DNA of 64,000 nt from Lumnitzera littorea. Its lineage: Eukaryota > Streptophyta > Magnoliopsida > Myrtales > Combretaceae. Below, piece by piece: positions 60,340 through 64,000 of the stretch. The notes below the pieces were generated by a model. The model was not told where the DNA came from. It did no database searches and was given only the letters and a program-made list of their open reading frames with translations. The DNA lies in NCBI GenBank assembly GCA_024138015.1, contig JAMXBB010000003.1, positions 36,950,878 through 37,014,877 on the forward strand, read 5' to 3'. The position numbers and the translations under genes were made by a program. Each line of letters opens with the position of its first letter. The first letter of the stretch is position 1.

Positions 60340-63300
60340 TGTCACACCTCAAAAAAGTGAAGTTGTAATAGTCCTGCCGTGTAAGTCATCATAAAATAGA
60401 AACTATCATTATAATTTCTATCTTAGACCTAGTTCACATTAGGCATACTCAACTCTATCCCTTTGAAACATCCAATTCGATACCTGTTTGATACAAACCA
60501 GCAAAGTAATCCTTTGAAATAATTTATTAAAAATAAACTTATAATTTAACCTTATAAAAGAGTGGCAATAAATCCTATAGGTATTTATCATTTCATATAT
60601 AGACCAAAATATTGAAAACTAACAAGCTCTCTAAAGAGTCTTGTATAGTTTTCCTTAAAAAATAAAAAGTTGATATTAAAGATAATAACTAACTATTTCT
60701 TATTGCATCTCACTCCCTGTCCTAGTTTACTAGCGTTCTGGTGTTAAGTAAGCACCTATAATCCATTTGAGACATAAACCAAACTATAAGAGAATGAGCG
60801 ATAATTTGCTCAGTAAACGAGTGGAAATAGAAGTATGCACTCGGTATATCACGAGTAGGATTTTTAATCAAGTTAGTTAGATGCAATACGTGTATAAGCA
60901 AATTCAATTGCACGACGTCATTTGGTTCGTTATAAAATCAGAGAAATTGCGCCCGCTCTAATCCAAGTTGAGGAAATTAACGTCACACACTCACAAATCG
61001 AAACCAAACCGGGACTTGTGCAATAAAGAACACCCTCCTTCCGTGACCACCTTTGAATCACGACCTCCAACCTTACCGTAACCTCCTCTCCTATCACTTA
61101 GTTCGACTAAGGATGGAGGAATGACTATTTCAGCTATCCTCATTAAAGGGAGTCCATATTTGGCTCAAAAATCATAGTTGTTATCCCTAGTAGGTTATGA
61201 TGCAGATCAGGTTAGATGTTAAGCCTAGTTTGAGTTAGTTCATTATTAAGATGATCAACCAAACTCAAACAATTCAAACATAATATTTATGAATCAACCA
61301 TAACATGGAGTTCGACTCCCATCACAACAAATCGAAACTCAACCCCAAACACCGCATACACACAAATAGCTAACTACAATCACAAGTCAATACATACTAA
61401 AATCTCAAGATATTCTAAAATAATTCCTAAAATGTTATAAAGTATTGATCCCATTTACTTGTTTAGATACTCACTACGGAAGACTCAGGTTGTCGACGAT
61501 CTAATCACCAGAGAATCCTATATACATAAAATCTAAATTTAGTTTTCATAATAGTTACAAAAACATTAAGGTTTAATCTAAAATGATTATATATATATAT
61601 ATATATGGAATTTATGTTATTACGTATTATATATTGTTTCGATTGCATCGAAACGTACTTTTAATTGGTTAACTTACGTTTCGATTAAAGTAGAGTTATA
61701 GTAGTACGTAAACTAGCAATATTGTAGAGATATAGGTTATATTACCTAGGTTTATCTGATTTTTATAAAAATAAGATCATTGGGCTCATACAAACCCTAC
61801 AACATGTATTACGAGTCTTATTTCTAGAAATGACTTTTAACAGATAGTTAGAGTTTTTAATACAGTTATACATATCTACATAAATATTATCGTATTGTAC
61901 ATATTTTATGTTATTAAATTGTATTTTACCTAATTTATCAATATAACACATAATATAGGTATTATCTAACCTTAGTACCTTATAACGAATCCCAATTAGT
62001 AAAATATCATTAATTAAATTAAAAATATACTTTTTATCTAATCTAATCAATATACCTATACATAGTTTTTATTCAACTATTTATTACGTTTTAACCTATT
62101 ATTATTAAAAATACATTCCGATTTGTAATTTAAATCATTTTACTATGTAAATTCGTAATAAATAGTTCGAGTCACCAAATATTTTCTCAAAAATTTCAAT
62201 AAACTCCTAAAAATATGGGGAACTCAACTAGTACTTAGTTTCAAGTTTTCAAACTATCGCTTATATATTCGTATTTACGATTTTACCCCTAAATTATCCA
62301 ATTATAATCCTTTTTGCACCAAATTGATTTCAACCTATCCCAACATTATTTTTATTCACTAGAAATCATTACATGTCCATTTCATCATTTAATTTCATAA
62401 TTTCCTATTTATTTCACAATTTCAACCTATTTTCGAGCTATTTTTAGGCCGAAAAATACAATAAATATTAAAAATATTCAAATAAAATATTAAGCTACAT
62501 ATAAATTACATATATATCATAGAAATCCTACACAAAAATTTTGAGCTAGAGACTATATCTTTTAGTATATTTATTTTGAATTTCAAATTTCGGATGAACA
62601 ATACATTTGTTAAGCAAGTATATTAAATATTTCTAATTTTATCAAAATAAATTTATGAAATTAAAGTACATCTAAAATAACCTAGAAATTAATTTTTCCA
62701 TATTTTTCCTAATTAATTTAATAATTTTTCAAAAATAGAGAAAAACAGAGCAGAAACTTGGAACATAAGTTCATCAGAGCTCCGCCTACCGTTGGTCAGA
62801 GAGGGGTTTTCAATCGGATTGGGCGATGGTTTCTCTGCTAGGTGGTGGTGGGGCTCCACATCAAGTCATCAAATGGTTTAGGAACATTCTTAGCTCGGTC
62901 TTTACTCTGTTTTTGTCTTAATTTTTTCTATTTTCCTTTGATTTTTTCTTATTTTTCCTTTCTATAATTTGGGTTCCTAAACTTGTATCTATTGTAGGGG
63001 AGTCTTATTTATAGTAGTTAGGGTCGGTTAGATTTTTTTTCTTAATTATTAAGTAATTTGTTTTAATGCTTTTCTTGAAAAATAAAAAGTATGAGGTAGC
63101 AAATTATTGATTATTCACTTTTGAGTCATCATTTCCAGCTGTTGTTGAAGTGCCACATGGATTTCAGTTGTTTCCAAATCATTTGGATAAGTTTTGGTTA
63201 AATTTTAGTGTAATTTAAGTAAAATTTGAATAATTTAAGTATATTTAATTATTATATTAATATACATGTATAAATACACTATATATGTAACATACGTAAT

Positions 63301-64000
63301 GAGTAATTATATGCATATAACCATGTTTCTAACATGTCTTTTATTTTTAAGATATTTTTCCTATTTAATTTTGGCAAATTTAACGCTTATTATACATAAT
63401 TATATAGTTTTAGGTTAATTTACAAGTATATTTATTATATATACCAGGTATACTAAAAAAATACGGGTATACTCATATAGTGTATTCTACTATATTATTT
63501 TCTTTTGTTGCTTAAGTAACTTATCTCTAAGTCCCGATTGCATTCCAAGCTCGATTTTAGGAGTTTCGATCATTTTTACACTATATTAAGTAATCATACT
63601 TCTAAGGGCAAAATCGGGATTTTGGGTAATTATTTTTAAAATCCAACTTTACCAAATCACTTCAACTAACTTTTCTATCTTAATTGTAAATTTTAGATTT
63701 AATTGAATAACTTTTTTCTAAAGCCCTAAATTTAGGTACGATTGTCCTGAATTTGACTTTAGGATCTCATATAAAGTAAATTTTCACTATTTTGATTGTA
63801 TTCTTGATATTCTTATTGTATTATGGATTTTCAAACCTACGAAAATTCCTTGATTAAAGTTATCATGTTTCTCGTAAGTTTCTAACATCATTGGTTTACT
63901 TTCCCGGATGCCATAAATCAATTATCAATCCTAATCGTATAAGGACAAGGTTTTGTCCTAATACTTAGATGTTCATGTCTTAATTGCTAATTTATGAGAT
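60340..64000 (-). mobile_element. Large LTR, same family as 38847-41762, runs to window edge
   Basis: Its plus-strand start TGTCACACCTC, then GTCCTGCCGTGTAAGTCATC, TCAGAGAAATT (60940), CCTCCTCTCCTATCACTTAG (about 61080) and TTCGACTAAGGATGGAGGA, match the solo LTR at 38847 in order and orientation. The other end was not found, so it could be a solo LTR or the 3' LTR of an element extending past 64000. The (AT)n run at 61588-61607 lies inside it. ORFs such as 61763-62050 (minus) are AT-rich artefacts. Confidence 0.75.
61588..61607 (+). repeat. (AT)n microsatellite
   Basis: About ten uninterrupted AT units inside the LTR. Confidence 0.9.

Overview
The window comes from a nuclear plant genome, most likely a eudicot. 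It is AT-rich and gene-poor. It carries only two recognisable host genes, one a SAUR gene and the other split by spliceosomal GT/AG introns, and most of the rest is layered, decayed retrotransposons. I could not identify the species.

Layout: 1-6619 is a decayed Ty1/copia element with both LTRs, a primer-binding site, and gag, protease, integrase, RT and RNase H remnants broken by nonsense codons. 6620-10400 is mostly unassigned, with a (CT)n run, a G-rich stretch and some unidentified short ORFs. 10400-20886 is one plus-strand LINE (EN, RT, zf-RVT, RNase H) split by two large solo LTRs (13479-15843 and 16656-20047), each with an exact 5-bp target duplication. 20890-23040 shows nothing I can name. 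23217-23627 is an intact single-exon SAUR (auxin-responsive small protein) gene. 25150-31330 is a minus-strand LINE (ORF1 zinc finger, EN, RT, zf-RVT, RNase H) split by a Tourist/Harbinger-like MITE. 31330-38300 is the 3' part of a second minus-strand LINE, split by a 4.6-kb minus-strand solo LTR that itself holds a second copy of that MITE: a three-level nest. 38847-41762 is another solo LTR, and a relative of it starts at 60340 and runs off the window. 43597-44453 is a probable Tat-like solo LTR.

45468-58705 (minus) is the most notable host locus. Three exons reconstruct a 474-residue protein of the CoA-dependent acyltransferase / condensation-domain fold. Exon 1 (57917-58705) is separated from exon 2 (46235-46403) by an 11.5-kb intron that contains a complete non-autonomous Ty3/gypsy Tat-type element (47089-52776), with gag and protease in sense, no RT or integrase, and an antisense extra-ORF relic. 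Exon 1 and exons 2-3 would be easy to mistake for two separate genes.

How it fits together: the SAUR gene would act in auxin-linked cell expansion and the acyltransferase-like gene in an unknown acyl-transfer reaction. I see no functional link between them. The history is mainly repeated LTR-retrotransposon insertion into older LINEs, followed by LTR-LTR recombination that left solo LTRs. No tRNA, rRNA or CRISPR feature was found.
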